Part shown: positions 59,867-61,082 of the stretch, piece after piece
Position numbering within the stretch: position 1 is the stretch's first letter
Layout of the letters: every line of letters begins with the position of its first letter
Source: Mycoplasmopsis alligatoris A21JP2
GTDB lineage: Bacteria > Bacillota_I > Bacilli_A > Mycoplasmatales > Metamycoplasmataceae
Assembly (NCBI RefSeq): GCF_000178375.1
Contig: NZ_ADNC01000027.1
Location: 256,930 to 318,011, forward strand
Reading direction: 5' to 3'
Length of the DNA stretch: 61,082 bases
The notes under the pieces: model-generated
The model's input: the letters and a program-made list of their open reading frames with translations, nothing else
What the model was told of the DNA's origin: nothing
Databases searched by the model: none
Program-made: the position numbers and the translations under genes

Positions 59867-60029
59867 AAAATCAATTTAAAAAATAAATTTTTAGGAATAG
59901 TTTTTACAATTACTTTCTATATTTATATTTTTGTGAATCAAAAAATTGTTTCAGGAATTAGTGAATAAATTTTATTTTATAAACTTGAAATAATATATTT
60001 TATTTTGATAGAATAAGAAAAAGGAATTC

Positions 60030-60242
60030 ATGATAGAACACGTAAATTTACAAGGTTGTGCTTGCCCAGCTTGCATGCAAAGTGTTTTAGTAGTAAATCA
60101 AACAGACTTACCAACTAATGCATTAACAAATACAGATATTGCTATTATTGCAATTTCAGTAATTTTAATAATTGTATTAGCAAGTGCTTTTGTTTATTTA
60201 TTAAAAAGACATTTTAAAAACAAGCACAAAAAAGTAATATAA
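60030..60242 (+). CDS. Small membrane protein with C-x-C-x-x-C motif
   Basis: 70 aa. The N-terminal 35 residues include G-C-A-C-P-A-C-M, followed by one membrane helix (I-A-I-I-A-I-S-V-I-L-I-I-V-L-A-S-A) and a strongly basic tail (K-R-H-F-K-N-K-H-K-K). By the positive-inside rule the Cys motif faces outside. It could bind metal, form disulphides or be acylated. AAGGA precedes the ATG by seven bases. I recognise no family. It is followed by the NagB-like gene. Confidence 0.65.
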   Translation: MIEHVNLQGCACPACMQSVLVVNQTDLPTNALTNTDIAIIAISVILIIVLASAFVYLLKRHFKNKHKKVI

Positions 60243-60349
60243 CTAGCTATAATTTCATAATTGTGGAAATTTTTTCCATGTTTTTTGTTATTTTTATTCA
60301 TTAAGCATTATTTTTAATGAAAAAAATAAAAAAATGAAAAAATATAAGA

Positions 60350-61012
60350 ATGAATGTCAAGATAAAAAAATTTCAGTCAAAAACCGAATTGATGCGCCAT
60401 TTACTTATTGAAACTACATTAATTGCTAAAAAAAATTCTTTTTCTAGCATTTGTGTAACACCACAAAAAAAACTTTTACCATACTTAAATTTGATTCAAA
60501 AATATTGACTTAAACAAAAGTATGTTTTTAATTCTCTTAGATGATTTATTTCTAGCGAAGTTATTGATTCACAAAATTGCACACAGATTTTTTATTCACG
60601 ATTAAAACACAACTTTTTTGACCATTTTCCATGAAGCCCAATTAATACTTTTTACCCTTGCACAAAAGGCAATATAAAAGAAAACGCTTTGATTTTTGAA
60701 AGGCAGATTGTTTCTAAAAATGGACTTGATTTGCTTGTCTGTGTAATGGACGATTCTGGACAAATAGTATTTTTAAAAAATGATTTAGTACCTGAAAAAA
60801 GAATGGATGTAGTTAAACTTTCTAATGAAAAAAACGTTTTAACCTTAGGAATGGCTACTATTTTAGAAACAAAAAAAATAATAGTTATATATGATGGAAA
60901 TAACCGAGAGTTAATTGAAAAAATCACAAATCCTAGAATTCATTTAGAACATGCTATTAGTTTTTTAAATTATCATGCAGACACAACTTTATTAGTTTTA
61001 GAACAAAAATAG
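60350..61012 (+). CDS. Glucosamine-6-phosphate deaminase-like protein without catalytic residues
   Basis: 220 aa. The overall sequence follows NagB: F-Y-S-R-L-K-H-N-F-F-D-H (NagB S-F-M-H-R-N-F-F-D-H), D-L-L-V-C-V-M-D-D-S-G-Q-I-V-F (NagB G-V-G-N-D-G-H-I-A-F) and L-T-L-G-M-A-T-I-L-E-T-K-K-I-I-V-I (NagB L-T-V-G-V-G-T-L-L-D-A). All four E. coli catalytic positions differ: Asp72 to Ser68, Asp141 to Ser136, His143 to Gln138, Glu148 to Lys143. It is about 45 residues shorter than NagB. Start ATG 60350 is the first in-frame ATG and has no clear ribosome site. It is probably a non-catalytic sugar-phosphate binder, or a decaying gene. Confidence 0.7.
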
Positions 61013-61028
61013 ATTTTGTTCTTTTTTT
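61001..61028 (+). terminator. Terminator overlapping the NagB-like stop codon
   Basis: GAACAAAA-ATAGA-TTTTGTTC (61001-61021) followed by seven Ts; the TAG stop lies in the loop. Confidence 0.88.
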
Positions 61029-61050
61029 GTATTTTTTTAGATAAAGTCCG

Positions 61051-61056
61051 TATAAT
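61051..61056 (+). promoter_or_regulatory. Possible -10 box of the next gene
   Basis: TATAAT after the terminator, near the right end; the gene it would serve is outside the window. Confidence 0.4.
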
Positions 61057-61082
61057 TGTGTAAAAGGGTACCATTTAAATGC

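Overview
The window is a piece of a Mycoplasma-type (Mollicutes) chromosome. The evidence is very low G+C and in-frame TGA codons at conserved tryptophan positions in nearly every gene (IleS, LeuS, AlaS, PcrA/UvrD, LspA, PtsI, UlaA). TGA is therefore read as Trp, and coding regions look broken unless genetic code 4 is used. The 16S/23S sequences and gene content (lipoproteins with a V-S-C lipobox, PTS-based sugar uptake, no cell-wall genes) suggest the hominis/synoviae branch. I cannot name the species from sequence alone.

Layout. 1-4180: 3' part of 16S rRNA, spacer without tRNAs, complete 23S rRNA and a terminator; no 5S follows. 4245-5684: amino-acid permease. 6054-11085: XylF-type sugar ABC importer (lipoprotein, double ATPase, permease) with a ROK-type kinase. 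11240-11941: eight tRNA genes. 12158-14252: subtilisin-like protease and a lipoprotein. 14261-17648: ileS-lspA. 17696-19399 (-): ptsI. 19733-23746: three membrane proteins followed by an ascorbate-type PTS (IIA, IIB, IIC). 23778-26467 (-): thiI and an EzrA-like gene. 26530-28839: whiA, then infC-rpmI-rplT with an L20-type leader. 28908-33729: mnmA-alaS-ruvX-membrane protein. 33872-36773: greA-hpt-ABC exporter. 36874-40619: upp-ECF S component-leuS. 40705-43311: lon. 43383-44701 (-): IIA protein and degV. 44880-50320 (-): coupled operon of glycosyltransferase, RDD protein, pcrA/uvrD and a large membrane protein. 50461-54041: hydrolase, asnS (-), a frameshifted small gene (-) and a IIB-like/IIA fusion. 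54134-56509: tRNA-Gly (-), mutM, cysteine hydrolase, smr, mscL. 56542-58879 (-): frameshifted DUF3137 gene, lemA and a frameshifted lipoprotein. 59365-61012: YrdC/Sua5-like, a small Cys-motif membrane protein and a NagB-like pseudoenzyme.

How the genes work together. Sugar enters by the ABC importer, with the ROK protein as a possible kinase, or by PTS routes energised by PtsI. Translation genes dominate: four aminoacyl-tRNA synthetases (Ile, Ala, Leu, Asn), tRNA modification (ThiI, MnmA, YrdC), IF3, L35, L20 and nine tRNAs. Salvage (Hpt, Upp), repair (MutM, PcrA/UvrD), proteolysis (Lon, S8 protease), lipoprotein maturation (LspA) and osmotic safety (MscL) complete it.

No CRISPR array, insertion sequence, integrase or clear novel multi-gene system is visible. 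The recurring theme is decay or repurposing of catalytic sites: a NagB homologue without any catalytic residue, a YugP-like membrane protein without its zinc site, a LeuRS with an eroded editing site, a IIB domain without its phospho-cysteine and a ROK protein without zinc cysteines. Two expression habits also stand out. Several genes start 6-7 bases after a -10 box (leaderless mRNAs). All one-base gene overlaps are TAATG, the form left when TGA is not a stop.
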